A DNA stretch of 23,676 bases from CAXQRU01 sp964226685 (GTDB lineage: Bacteria; Pseudomonadota; Gammaproteobacteria; Pseudomonadales; Cellvibrionaceae): the NCBI GenBank assembly GCA_964226685.1, contig CAXQRU010000184.1, positions 1 to 23,676 on the forward strand, given 5' to 3'. The notes beneath the pieces are model-generated. The model searched no databases and was not told the DNA's origin. It saw only the letters and a program-made list of their open reading frames with translations. Shown here one piece after another: positions 15,579-23,113 of this stretch (position 1 is its first letter; the number at the start of each line of letters is the position of its first letter). The position numbers and the translations under genes are program-made.

Positions 15579-15806
15579 TCAAGAGAAAGCGAACACCAAC
15601 AACACCAAGCCAATACCAGCAAGGATCAAGGGTTCACGTGCTTGTTTTCCTGCACTAAAGGCATAAAGGTAAGATAAGGGTGGTAAAAATACCGATGTCA
15701 AACCCCAGGTATAATCTTCTCTGAAAGCGTAAATCATTAGCTGCAACCAACTAACCAAAAGCAAGACTGCCCCAAACACCATTGACGTCGACGAGATTGG
15801 ATCCAT
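15579..15806 (-). CDS. Small membrane protein of unknown function
   Basis: 75 residues with hydrophobic segments at about 9-27 and 55-74 and a weaker one near 34-50. The central REDYTWGLTSVFLPPLSYLYAF resembles small uncharacterised inner-membrane proteins, but I cannot name a family. A very strong ribosome binding site, AGGAGGT, sits 6 nt before the ATG, which supports real translation despite the small size. It converges with the lipoprotein gene, with only 2 nt between the stops and no visible terminator. Confidence 0.72.
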   Translation of the reverse strand: MDPISSTSMVFGAVLLLVSWLQLMIYAFREDYTWGLTSVFLPPLSYLYAFSAGKQAREPLILAGIGLVLLVFAFS

Positions 15807-15970
15807 AAATGGACCTCCTATTGATTATTATTCACTTATCATAGTGAGCTTTATCATGCTGTGCAACCCACCTCGTCAACAGTGACACACAAGACAACAA
15901 AAAACTCTTTTGTATCAACTGGTCAATTAGAAATTAAGGATGGATAACTGAATTTATAATGATGATTTTT

Positions 15971-16001
15971 CCGCCAATTCGATTCTAATTTGAATTGGCG
16001 G
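15971..16001. terminator. Strong hairpin, possible terminator
   Basis: CCGCCAATTC pairs perfectly with GAATTGGCGG (10-bp stem, 11-nt loop), 9 nt beyond the stop of the FN3 lipoprotein gene. Read on the minus strand it is followed by AAAAATC rather than T's, so it may stabilise the 3' end or terminate with help. On the plus strand it is followed by only three T's. Confidence 0.45.
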
Positions 16002-16010
16002 TTTGGGGGA

Positions 16011-16508
16011 TTACAAATTAATGGTAGCTAGAGTGCTGTATTGGCCGTAAACATTATCGGTATCAAAGCTGGCAATTTGAAATTCGTAAGCTCCAGGCTC
16101 CAAATTGGTGACAACATATTCAACTTGTGCAGACGTGGTAATAACGGCCGAACTGAATAAACTTTCGCCAACTTTTCGATAAATGATTTCATAGCCACCA
16201 ATTTCATTAAGGCTCATCGGATCCCCATTTTGTCTAGCCGATGGAATAGCCCAAGTGACTCTCACTGACTTCGTCGCAACTGGCGTATTGCCTTGTTGGT
16301 TATTAGATGCTTCAGTATTCGTGTTTGTGTTGTTGGTATTGGTGTTGTTGGTATTCGTATTGGATGGCAGAGAAGTACCCGTTTGGCTAAAAATCTGGGT
16401 AACTGATTCGCCAGACTTATTTTCAACCGCAGTAACCCCACCTCCACATGCTGTTAACAATACGGTAGAAATCATAAGTGCAGATAAAGTTTTAATGGTG
16501 CTTAACAT
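16011..16508 (-). CDS. Lipoprotein with fibronectin type III domain
   Basis: 165 residues from the ATG at 16508, which has GAGGT 7 nt upstream; an open extension to 16535 is not needed. Lipobox LLTAC (C21) followed by GGG. Residues 49-75 are a low-complexity Asn/Thr linker encoded partly by a 15-bp DNA tandem repeat. Residues 80-165 look like one FN3 domain: VRVTWAIPS, GYEIIYRK, YVVTNLEPGAYEFQIASFD, YSTLATI. FN3 domains on lipoproteins usually mediate binding at the cell surface or in the periplasm. A strong hairpin follows the stop. It is probably monocistronic. Confidence 0.8.
   Translation of the reverse strand: MLSTIKTLSALMISTVLLTACGGGVTAVENKSGESVTQIFSQTGTSLPSNTNTNNTNTNNTNTNTEASNNQQGNTPVATKSVRVTWAIPSARQNGDPMSLNEIGGYEIIYRKVGESLFSSAVITTSAQVEYVVTNLEPGAYEFQIASFDTDNVYGQYSTLATINL
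16327..16355. repeat. 15-bp tandem repeat in the FN3 lipoprotein linker
   Basis: GTGTTGTTGGTATT at 16327-16340 recurs at 16342-16355 (period 15), with degenerate partial units on both sides. In frame on the minus strand it encodes the repeated NTNTN linker, so copy-number change would keep the frame. Confidence 0.75.
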
Positions 16509-16711
16509 GGTGCAAACCTCAATACGACAGTGCATATTGGTAGTTAAGGTTATTTTTCTACATTAGACAAGACGTTTACTTAAGCTTTGCCTGGCTTTTT
16601 TAAAGTTTGTGAAACAGCTCTCTCTTTTGATGAGAACCAAGCTTGAACTATGTGCTGTTCAATTTTTATCCCCAAGCGCAAAGGTAGTTTAGCACGCCAA
16701 CAATTTATTGG

Positions 16712-18283
16712 TCAAAGGTCTTTTTCAACAACCGTTTTATTGATGGGCCAAATACTAAAACAAAGTTTACGGCTTTCCGTTAACGGACGATAAATCATCG
16801 GTTCAGATCGATAAATAGCATCTTTAGGAGAGGCAATGAATCGATAGGTTTTGTATTCTGGATAATTTTTGCCCCTCCAAGAAAATACAACAATAGTATG
16901 ATCTTGAGTTTCATCGCAAGTTGCATACGCATCGGCTATATAACGGACATTCATTTGCTCTAAAAATTCAACCAAATTACCCTGAGCAATTTGCTCTTGA
17001 AACTCATAGCTATTGATAAGACCATCTAAATTCACCGTCGCTCGCCCGTTAAAATAAGCAAACACACCAGCATCAGATAAAGCAACCCCTTCAGACGACG
17101 CAAAATTATTTTGTACCCATTGCGCAGCGTCCAATCGCTGCTGGTGATGAACACCCTTATCCAAAATAGCGATCGCATTAAAGACCAGCACTCCGACAGC
17201 CGCCAGAAGTAATAGTAACCATTGATTGATGAATTTATGGACAAACTGCGCAGTGAATACCAAACCAATAACAATAACCGGGATATATGCAACAAAATGC
17301 CATTGATACACACCAAACAACATAAACAAATGTGTCCATAGCACATGGATCAGGCAACCTATTGCCAACGCCATTAAGAACATCCCTTTGCCACTATTTA
17401 AGGAAATTTCAAACAGCGGAGCGGTGATGCGCTTCCAGGCTAACAGTAAAAATAGGACTAATGCGAACAAAAATGGAGCAACATAAATCCAAGCGATCAA
17501 ACCAAGTCGACTATTTTCAACGATCGTCGGCAAGGAATTTTTAATACTGCCCGAAATGGGAGTAAAATGGCCGAAAGTCAGATAGTTCCATAATAAGTAC
17601 GGAGACAAGCATAAGCAAAACACAATCACCGTTGGAATATAGGCTATTGTTAGTGTTAGCACATTTTTACGACCAGACCACAACAATTTAAGTATCGCTA
17701 AAGCAACCAATACAAATACGGTATCCAAGCGAGACGTTGCCATTCCCGCTAAAGCAACGCCCAACCAAATGCGCTTATTAAGACTTGCATCCGGCCCCAA
17801 CCATTGATATCGATCTTCCAATTCAATCAACAAGAACAACCAGAACAGCAATAATGCACTTTCCAAACCATTAAACATGAGCAAAATGGGCGAGTAAAAC
17901 AGCATCAATAACAAGATGCTTAAGTAAGCTTGCCAAATACCAAAATGTCTATAGCAAAAGCGGAAGCAAAAATTAATAGAGGCAATAGCTAAAAAAGCTT
18001 GCAGTATTAAAATGACTTTTAAGGCCAAATCAGGATCATCGGGCAAGACATAATAAATAGGCAGCAACCATAACATCCATTGTGGGTGATAACCATTAGT
18101 TAGATTGTAACCATCAAATGTTGAACCCAAACCTTGAGCTATATGCTTGGCTGTTAAGAAATAATAATAAGCATCATCTGAAAAAAAGAAGGTTAACTGG
18201 CTAACTGGTATGATAACAACACTAATCAGGAAAAGGCCCAAAAGTATTAGGCTCAAATTACGCACGTATTTTTTATGGTTCAT
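16712..18283 (-). CDS. GT-C fold membrane glycosyltransferase (candidate arabinofuranosyltransferase)
   Basis: 523 residues with about 11 membrane segments and a C-terminal periplasmic domain (from about 385). The first periplasmic loop has the GT-C acidic pair in FSDDAYYYFLTAKHIA (D36, D37), then STFDGYNLTNGYHPQW (54-69), like polyprenyl-phosphate-sugar-dependent enzymes. The C-terminal LSDAGVFAYFNGRATVNLDG is common in this group. It transfers a sugar from a lipid-linked donor outside the membrane. Being last in an operon with DprE1/DprE2-like genes, the likely donor is polyprenyl-phosphoryl-D-arabinofuranose, as for mycobacterial Aft/Emb enzymes and Pseudomonas TfpW. The acceptor is unknown. 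The start lies 2 nt after the preceding stop. Confidence 0.8.
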   Translation of the reverse strand: MNHKKYVRNLSLILLGLFLISVVIIPVSQLTFFFSDDAYYYFLTAKHIAQGLGSTFDGYNLTNGYHPQWMLWLLPIYYVLPDDPDLALKVILILQAFLAIASINFCFRFCYRHFGIWQAYLSILLLMLFYSPILLMFNGLESALLLFWLFLLIELEDRYQWLGPDASLNKRIWLGVALAGMATSRLDTVFVLVALAILKLLWSGRKNVLTLTIAYIPTVIVFCLCLSPYLLWNYLTFGHFTPISGSIKNSLPTIVENSRLGLIAWIYVAPFLFALVLFLLLAWKRITAPLFEISLNSGKGMFLMALAIGCLIHVLWTHLFMLFGVYQWHFVAYIPVIVIGLVFTAQFVHKFINQWLLLLLAAVGVLVFNAIAILDKGVHHQQRLDAAQWVQNNFASSEGVALSDAGVFAYFNGRATVNLDGLINSYEFQEQIAQGNLVEFLEQMNVRYIADAYATCDETQDHTIVVFSWRGKNYPEYKTYRFIASPKDAIYRSEPMIYRPLTESRKLCFSIWPINKTVVEKDL

Positions 18284-18285
18284 GA

Positions 18286-19668
18286 TTATCGATCCGAGTA
18301 AAGTGCCTGATGGGCCGCTAAATCTTTTTTATCAAGTTTATCTCGTTCTACATACAATCTAAGCATCATGCCAGCACAACACCAGAAAGGCACGCTACTG
18401 GCGACGGGGTAAAAAGACTGCGACCCCAGACTGCCAACGAGATGGGCAAATAATAACGCAAAGGAGCAGCCACCAACCGATAAATATATTGGGTTGCGCT
18501 TATCCCTAAATAACCTAAAGCTGTACCGGGTCAACAAGAAAAAGAACATCAATACAGGAATCGTCAGAAGTAAACCACTATCCATGAGCAATTGCAAATA
18601 CGCATTATGTGGATGAGCAAAGGGCTTATTGAGATACTCCTCTAAGTACCGAGTTAAGCCAGTGGTCTGCATACCATTTCGACCATAACCTATCCAAAGA
18701 CTATCGCCAATTTTATCGATCACATACGGCCAAATATCAGCGCGCCCAGATGTGACCTCTGTTAAATCAGCTTGACCTTGTCCATCATTGGCAAGCCCCT
18801 GCAAAAAACGTTCTTGTATAGGAGGAAATAGCGTTACGCCAGTCGCAATCACTAAAGGTCCTATCAGAATCAGCTTTCTCATTTTAAACCAGGCAATCAC
18901 CAAACAAAGTGCTAACCACGCACCAATTCCAATACGCCCACCTGTGAGCCCCATGGCAAAAACGGTCAAAACAAACCCGAAGTTACAAGCCATTCGTATG
19001 TACAATTGTTTAAAATGAGTACCAGCGAAATAAATTGCCCACGCAGCACCGGCAAAGAGTACCGCTAGGTCGCTACGATAGTAACCAATATCCCGATCAA
19101 TTTTGCGAATAGCCACTTGCTCCAACTCATGGCCACTTGCAAGTGCCCCAAACGGCATAACTTTAATGACTTGAAGCGCAAGTATCAAGCTTACACCAAC
19201 AACGGCAATCAAAGCATATTTGACATGCTCTTTATCTTTAGCTCCATAAAAGAAAAAGAAAAAGGGAACAAAGTATTTCAAAGTATTAATAAAATGATCA
19301 ACGATAACGGCCTTTTTAGTCGTCATCTGACTGCCGCTTAACAAAAGGTATTCATTAAGTATCTGAAGCTTGTCCAATTCTCTTAGGCCAGCCACTACAA
19401 TCATCAATACAAAAAAGAAGCAATAAAACTTAACCTTGCCAGGCAATAAGGTCGCCTTCCGCTCACGATCAAACAACATGGCCATGAATATGGAGATAAA
19501 CAAGATATTCCAAGGACTAAACCCAGTAATACCCAGCATCGATTGAGGCATATCGGGCCGCTCAAGAATGGCCATCGATACCAGCAAAAAGCAAGCCGAC
19601 TTAAACCAGTTTTTCCAGGCATAGCAACTCATAAAAATAAATGCTAGCCAAATTAAATAAAACCTCAT
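18286..19668 (-). CDS. O-antigen ligase / Wzy polymerase family protein
   Basis: 460 residues with about 11-12 membrane helices. Signatures of the Wzy_C/WaaL superfamily: TGGRIGIGAW (242-251) and the large periplasmic loop with SGRADIW (307-313), GYGRNG (327-332) and HPHNAYLQLLMDSG (352-365), holding the Arg and His residues that act on undecaprenyl-pyrophosphate-linked glycans. It may ligate glycan to lipid A, polymerise repeat units or glycosylate pilin; sequence alone does not separate these. GGTGG lies 7 nt before the ATG. It lies between the DprE2-like and GT-C genes, so its glycan may be the arabinosylated one (inference). Confidence 0.85.
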   Translation of the reverse strand: MRFYLIWLAFIFMSCYAWKNWFKSACFLLVSMAILERPDMPQSMLGITGFSPWNILFISIFMAMLFDRERKATLLPGKVKFYCFFFVLMIVVAGLRELDKLQILNEYLLLSGSQMTTKKAVIVDHFINTLKYFVPFFFFFYGAKDKEHVKYALIAVVGVSLILALQVIKVMPFGALASGHELEQVAIRKIDRDIGYYRSDLAVLFAGAAWAIYFAGTHFKQLYIRMACNFGFVLTVFAMGLTGGRIGIGAWLALCLVIAWFKMRKLILIGPLVIATGVTLFPPIQERFLQGLANDGQGQADLTEVTSGRADIWPYVIDKIGDSLWIGYGRNGMQTTGLTRYLEEYLNKPFAHPHNAYLQLLMDSGLLLTIPVLMFFFLLTRYSFRLFRDKRNPIYLSVGGCSFALLFAHLVGSLGSQSFYPVASSVPFWCCAGMMLRLYVERDKLDKKDLAAHQALYSDR

Positions 19669-19684
19669 CGATTGACCACCAAGA

Positions 19685-20422
19685 TCAGAGAGACAGCTTT
19701 TTAAAAATAAATTCCGGTACGCTTTTTATAATGAGCATAATATAGCGCCAGAAGAATGGCGTATAGATGATGTTTTTTTTCTTTTTTATCGCCTTAACGA
19801 TATCTTCCGCCACTTTCTGAGGTTCAGCCCATAACGCACCTTTATTCTCTATGTGCGCCGTCATGGGCGTATTGACAAAACCCGGCTTTATAGTGAGCAC
19901 ATGAACACCTTTAGAGGAAAGGCGGTTGCGCAAGCCTTGCAAATAGGTAGAGACCAATGCTTTAGCAGCGCCGTAAACATAATTGGATTGCCGCCCTCTA
20001 TCGCCAGCAACACTGCTGATTACCGCAATGGTACCAGCACCTTGAGATTCCATAACACGGGCAAAAACCGTGCATATAGAAACAACACTGAGCCCGTTAT
20101 TATGAATTTCAGCCAGGCAGGCATCGGGGTCATTTTCTATAGCTTTTTGATCGGGTAATGTGCCATGAGCCACCAACAAAAGATCAATACTCGTCAAGGC
20201 TTCTGCAGCACGATCAACAATTAACTGGCTATCAAGCTCGGCGATATCTTGCAGCATGGTAGTCACTTGACCATTGGAGCGAGCTTGCAAGTCGCCGCTT
20301 AGCTGCTCAAGCTTTTGCTCATCTCTAGCCACCAAAAATAAATGGGTATTACTATTGGCCAGCTGTCGAGCAACCGCTTTAGCAATGGCTGACGTTGCAC
20401 CGATGATTACAATATTGTTCAT
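19685..20422 (-). CDS. dprE2: SDR oxidoreductase, DprE2-like (decaprenylphosphoryl-2-keto-ribose reductase)
   Basis: 245 residues. Classical-type short-chain dehydrogenase: nucleotide-binding VIIGATSAIAKAVARQLA (5-22, variant of TGxxxGxG), VAHGTLP (84-90) replacing NNAG, catalytic SSVAGDRGRQSNYVYGAAK with S136/S137, Y150 and K154, and KPGFVNTPMT. A C-terminal hydrophobic/basic tail (FFWRYIMLIIKSVPEFIF) suggests membrane association, as in DprE2. It would reduce polyprenyl-phosphoryl-2-keto-erythro-pentofuranose to the D-arabinose form with NAD(P)H. The gene begins 3 nt after the DprE1-like gene, and this pairing is the main reason for the call over a generic SDR. Confidence 0.87.
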   Translation of the reverse strand: MNNIVIIGATSAIAKAVARQLANSNTHLFLVARDEQKLEQLSGDLQARSNGQVTTMLQDIAELDSQLIVDRAAEALTSIDLLLVAHGTLPDQKAIENDPDACLAEIHNNGLSVVSICTVFARVMESQGAGTIAVISSVAGDRGRQSNYVYGAAKALVSTYLQGLRNRLSSKGVHVLTIKPGFVNTPMTAHIENKGALWAEPQKVAEDIVKAIKKKKNIIYTPFFWRYIMLIIKSVPEFIFKKLSL

Positions 20423-20425
20423 AGT

Positions 20426-21721
20426 CTATAGACCTAAGCGCTGGGATTGAAGAGACTGCAAGCATTGATCAGCCCCAATATTTTTTCGTATCGTTTTAAA
20501 CTGTTGATGGTTTGGGTATCCATTCTCAAAAGTGCTTCTGGCCATTCTCGCATCTTTTGCCAAATAAATTCGACCACCATAATTGAGAACAATCTTATCC
20601 AGCTCATCCAACCACGGCAAAAGATGACTATCATACTTAAAATCCAGCGCCAAGGTTAAACCCTCGGTTGGGAAAGATAGGAAATTATCGTTGCCGGCTC
20701 CAAATTTTTTTAAAACCGCTAAAAAAGACCCTCTCTTCGAAGCGGTTATCACTTGTAGGATTTCCGTCATGCCTTTTAAGCCCGCCTCTTGAGGTAGAAC
20801 GAACTGATACTGTAAGAACCCTTTACGACCATACATTTTATTCCAATCCAAAATTCGATCGAGCGGATAAAAAAATGGGTCGTAGTGGACATGATTCAGC
20901 ACTTTATCCTTGCGAATACGATGGTAATACAAATGATTAAATGCCGAGATGCTATAACGATTTAAACAAAACGCGGGCAAGTCAATTGGAAAACGCAAAA
21001 GCGGTTTTTTGGGGGGCGCAAACCCACCATGACGGCTATGCTCACCCAGCATTACCAAAGATCGCCCCAATTGACTTCCCTGACTCAAACAATCGATCCA
21101 AGCAACCGAGTAAGTTGACTCATGGTTGGCTTCAAAAATTTCAATGGCATGGGCCAAATTTTGGGCTTTATAAGTCGTTTGATCAATAAAACTTGACTCA
21201 ATCGCCATTAATTGAAGCGTTACGCTCGTCACAATGCCAGTTAGCCCCATGCCAGCACAGGTGGCCCTAAATAATTCGATATTTTCATGAGCAGAGCAGG
21301 TGATGGTTTGGCCGTTGGGCAACAACAAGTCCAGGGATATCACATGATCACAGAAACTCCCATGCAAATGATGATTTTTACCGTGAACGTCCGAAGCGAC
21401 AGCCCCACCAAGGGTGACAAATTTGGTTCCTGGCGTAGCGGGCAAAAACCAACCACAAGGAACAATGACCTGAAGGATATCGTAAAGGGATAGGCCCGCC
21501 TGCCCCGTCAATATTCCCCTCTCCCGATCAAAATGGAGCATATTATCTAAGCTAGTCATTTTAATCACATGCTGAGAAAGAGCACTGTCGCCATAACTGC
21601 GGCCCAAGCCAGCGGCTATGGTCGGCAAACTCTCTTCTGAGAAAGTTAACTCCCTAGTGCTTTGAGCCACTTTAACGCTGGCATCAAGTATCGGGTAACG
21701 CCCCCAGCCATGAATTTTCAT
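20426..21721 (-). CDS. dprE1: FAD-linked oxidase, DprE1-like (decaprenylphosphoryl-ribose 2'-oxidase)
   Basis: 431 residues. VAO-type flavoenzyme: AAGLGRSYGDSAL (36-48), then TPGTKFVTLGGAVASDVHGKNHH (97-119), matching the FAD site of DprE1 including its HGKNHH motif, and a C-terminal YLAKDAR (386-392) whose Lys corresponds to mycobacterial K418. It would oxidise the 2'-hydroxyl of polyprenyl-phosphoryl-beta-D-ribose. The residue at the position of M. tuberculosis C387 appears to be alanine (A358 in GLTLALDF), so covalent benzothiazinone inhibition would not be expected. The ATG overlaps the GtrA stop by 4 nt, giving the order GtrA-DprE1-DprE2 known from mycobacteria. Confidence 0.9.
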   Translation of the reverse strand: MKIHGWGRYPILDASVKVAQSTRELTFSEESLPTIAAGLGRSYGDSALSQHVIKMTSLDNMLHFDRERGILTGQAGLSLYDILQVIVPCGWFLPATPGTKFVTLGGAVASDVHGKNHHLHGSFCDHVISLDLLLPNGQTITCSAHENIELFRATCAGMGLTGIVTSVTLQLMAIESSFIDQTTYKAQNLAHAIEIFEANHESTYSVAWIDCLSQGSQLGRSLVMLGEHSRHGGFAPPKKPLLRFPIDLPAFCLNRYSISAFNHLYYHRIRKDKVLNHVHYDPFFYPLDRILDWNKMYGRKGFLQYQFVLPQEAGLKGMTEILQVITASKRGSFLAVLKKFGAGNDNFLSFPTEGLTLALDFKYDSHLLPWLDELDKIVLNYGGRIYLAKDARMARSTFENGYPNHQQFKTIRKNIGADQCLQSLQSQRLGL

Positions 21722-22119
21722 TGATTGCTCACAAAAACGAAACGTTTATCCAAAGCATATTTGATGACATAGCCCACGGTTAAACCAATGGCACCACCAA
21801 GATACCTCATGGCATTTGAACCATTGCTTAAATAGTCAAATGTCATCTCAACCCCCCAAAAGATGGCCGTTGTCAGTATCCCCATCACCGTATAAAGAAA
21901 AAACACCTGGGAATCATGAGAAAGATTCTTGCTCTCAAAGGCAAAAATATAATGTTTATCCAGCCAGTATTTGACAACCAAACCCACGCCTGTACCAAAA
22001 AACATAGAGGCCCAAACATCAAAAGGGCCTTGATAAACCAGGATAAATAGATGTTGGCTCGCCAGGTTTAGCACAATGGCAATGGCGGCAAAAAAACTGT
22101 ATTTGACAAAAATACTCAT
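21718..22119 (-). CDS. GtrA family membrane protein
   Basis: 133 residues from the ATG at 22119. Four membrane helices, and the internal pattern VVKYWLDKHYIFAF / YVIKYALDKRFVFV is the GtrA signature (xxKYxxxKxxVF), repeated once per half. GtrA proteins are proposed to move or anchor polyprenyl-phosphate sugars at the membrane; Rv3789, next to dprE1 in M. tuberculosis, is a relative. The frame continues to a GTG at 22161, but the predicted -10 (22164-22169) puts the transcript start near 22157, excluding it. First gene of the minus-strand glycan operon. No clear RBS. Confidence 0.88.
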   Translation of the reverse strand: MSIFVKYSFFAAIAIVLNLASQHLFILVYQGPFDVWASMFFGTGVGLVVKYWLDKHYIFAFESKNLSHDSQVFFLYTVMGILTTAIFWGVEMTFDYLSNGSNAMRYLGGAIGLTVGYVIKYALDKRFVFVSNQ

Positions 22120-22163
22120 ATAAAAACAACTATTGAAGCGAGAAGCGGGCCATTTGGGCACTT

Positions 22164-22192
22164 ATTATATCTTGTCCTGTACTCTTTATGAA
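22164..22192 (-). promoter_or_regulatory. Predicted sigma-70 promoter for GtrA-dprE operon
   Basis: TTCATA (22187-22192), a 17-bp spacer and a perfect TATAAT (22164-22169), read on the minus strand. The expected start near 22157 gives a leader of about 38 nt to the GtrA ATG. Confidence 0.55.
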
Positions 22193-22213
22193 AGGCTAAG
22201 ATTTCGTTATAAT
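22185..22213 (+). promoter_or_regulatory. Predicted sigma-70 promoter for UbiA-family gene
   Basis: TTTATG (22185-22190), a 17-bp spacer and a perfect TATAAT (22208-22213). The expected start near 22220 lies about 24 nt before the ATG at 22244. Its -35 overlaps the -35 of the divergent promoter, so the two may compete or be co-regulated. Confidence 0.5.
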
Positions 22214-22243
22214 AACCTTCCTTTTGGCTCGACCATTAAAATC

Positions 22244-23113
22244 ATGACAAATCAACACTCTACAGCAGCCGTTGCATTCGGTTTAATCAAGTTAATGCGG
22301 CCTCGCCAATGGATTAAAAACGGCTTTGTGTTGGCGCCACTATTGTTTACCGGCCTCTTTACGCAACCAAGCCCTCTATTTAACGCTCTATTGGCAACGT
22401 TGCTCTTTTGTATCGCCTCATCGGCAACCTATATCGTCAACGATATTTTAGATCGCGAGGCCGATCGCAAGCACCCGGTCAAATCCAAAAAAAGGCCAAT
22501 CGCTGCTGGTCTGGTAACCGTTCCTCAGGCACTAGGATTACTTGGCATCCTTTATTGCCTGCTCATAGCAAGTGGCTTTTTTTACTTTAATGTCATTGCC
22601 GTGATTATCGCTTATCTCTGCCTCAATGTTTTGTATACCTTCATATTGAAGCACAAACCCGTCATCGATATTTTCACCATAGCAATCGGCTTTGTGTTGA
22701 GAGTATACGCCGGAGCAATGGCGCTTAACGTGCCTGTGTCCGAATGGATGTTTGTCACAACATTGTGCTTGGCTCTTTATCTAGCCGCCGCCAAACGTCG
22801 CCAGGAATTACTATCAACGGGCGACCAAAGCCGCGCCGTACTCGGGAAATATACGTTTTCTTTGGTTGACAAGTACGCCGAAATGTCGGCAACGGGTGCT
22901 CTACTGTTTTATAGCTTGTTTGTCATGGAATCAAGACCTGAGATGATACTGACCATACCGATCGTTCTTTTTGGTTTATTTCGATATTGGTATGTCGTCG
23001 AAGCCCTAGATCAAGGTGAATCTCCGACAGATGCACTCATCAAAGATTGGCCCCTGCTCGCCACCACAGCCCTCTGGGTCGGCGTTTGCGCTTGGAAATT
23101 GATGCCGGCATGA
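22244..23113 (+). CDS. UbiA-family decaprenyl-phosphate phosphoribosyltransferase-like enzyme
   Basis: 289 residues, about nine membrane helices. Motif 1 is NDILDREADRKHPVKSKKRPIAAG (66-89; Asp-rich NDxxDxExDxxHPxKxxRP), motif 2 YTFILKHKPVIDIFTIAIGF (131-150, D142), followed by LRVYAGA. This is the Rv3806c-type subgroup, which moves phosphoribose from PRPP to polyprenyl phosphate, rather than a quinone or haem prenyltransferase. It supplies the first intermediate for the divergent DprE1/DprE2-like genes. The frame is open from 22133, but upstream starts precede the predicted transcription start and extend past the family N-terminus (LIKLMRPRQWIKN). It overlaps the next gene by 4 nt. Confidence 0.88.
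   Translation: MTNQHSTAAVAFGLIKLMRPRQWIKNGFVLAPLLFTGLFTQPSPLFNALLATLLFCIASSATYIVNDILDREADRKHPVKSKKRPIAAGLVTVPQALGLLGILYCLLIASGFFYFNVIAVIIAYLCLNVLYTFILKHKPVIDIFTIAIGFVLRVYAGAMALNVPVSEWMFVTTLCLALYLAAAKRRQELLSTGDQSRAVLGKYTFSLVDKYAEMSATGALLFYSLFVMESRPEMILTIPIVLFGLFRYWYVVEALDQGESPTDALIKDWPLLATTALWVGVCAWKLMPA

Noticed and set aside
16255..16566. 103-residue plus-strand frame opposite the FN3 lipoprotein
   Set aside because: Its valine/leucine-rich part is just the reverse of the Asn/Thr repeat; no independent start signal.
20424..20433. GTCTATAGAC perfect palindrome at the dprE1/dprE2 junction as an operator
   Set aside because: Ten bases containing the dprE1 stop codon inside an operon; chance is the simpler explanation.
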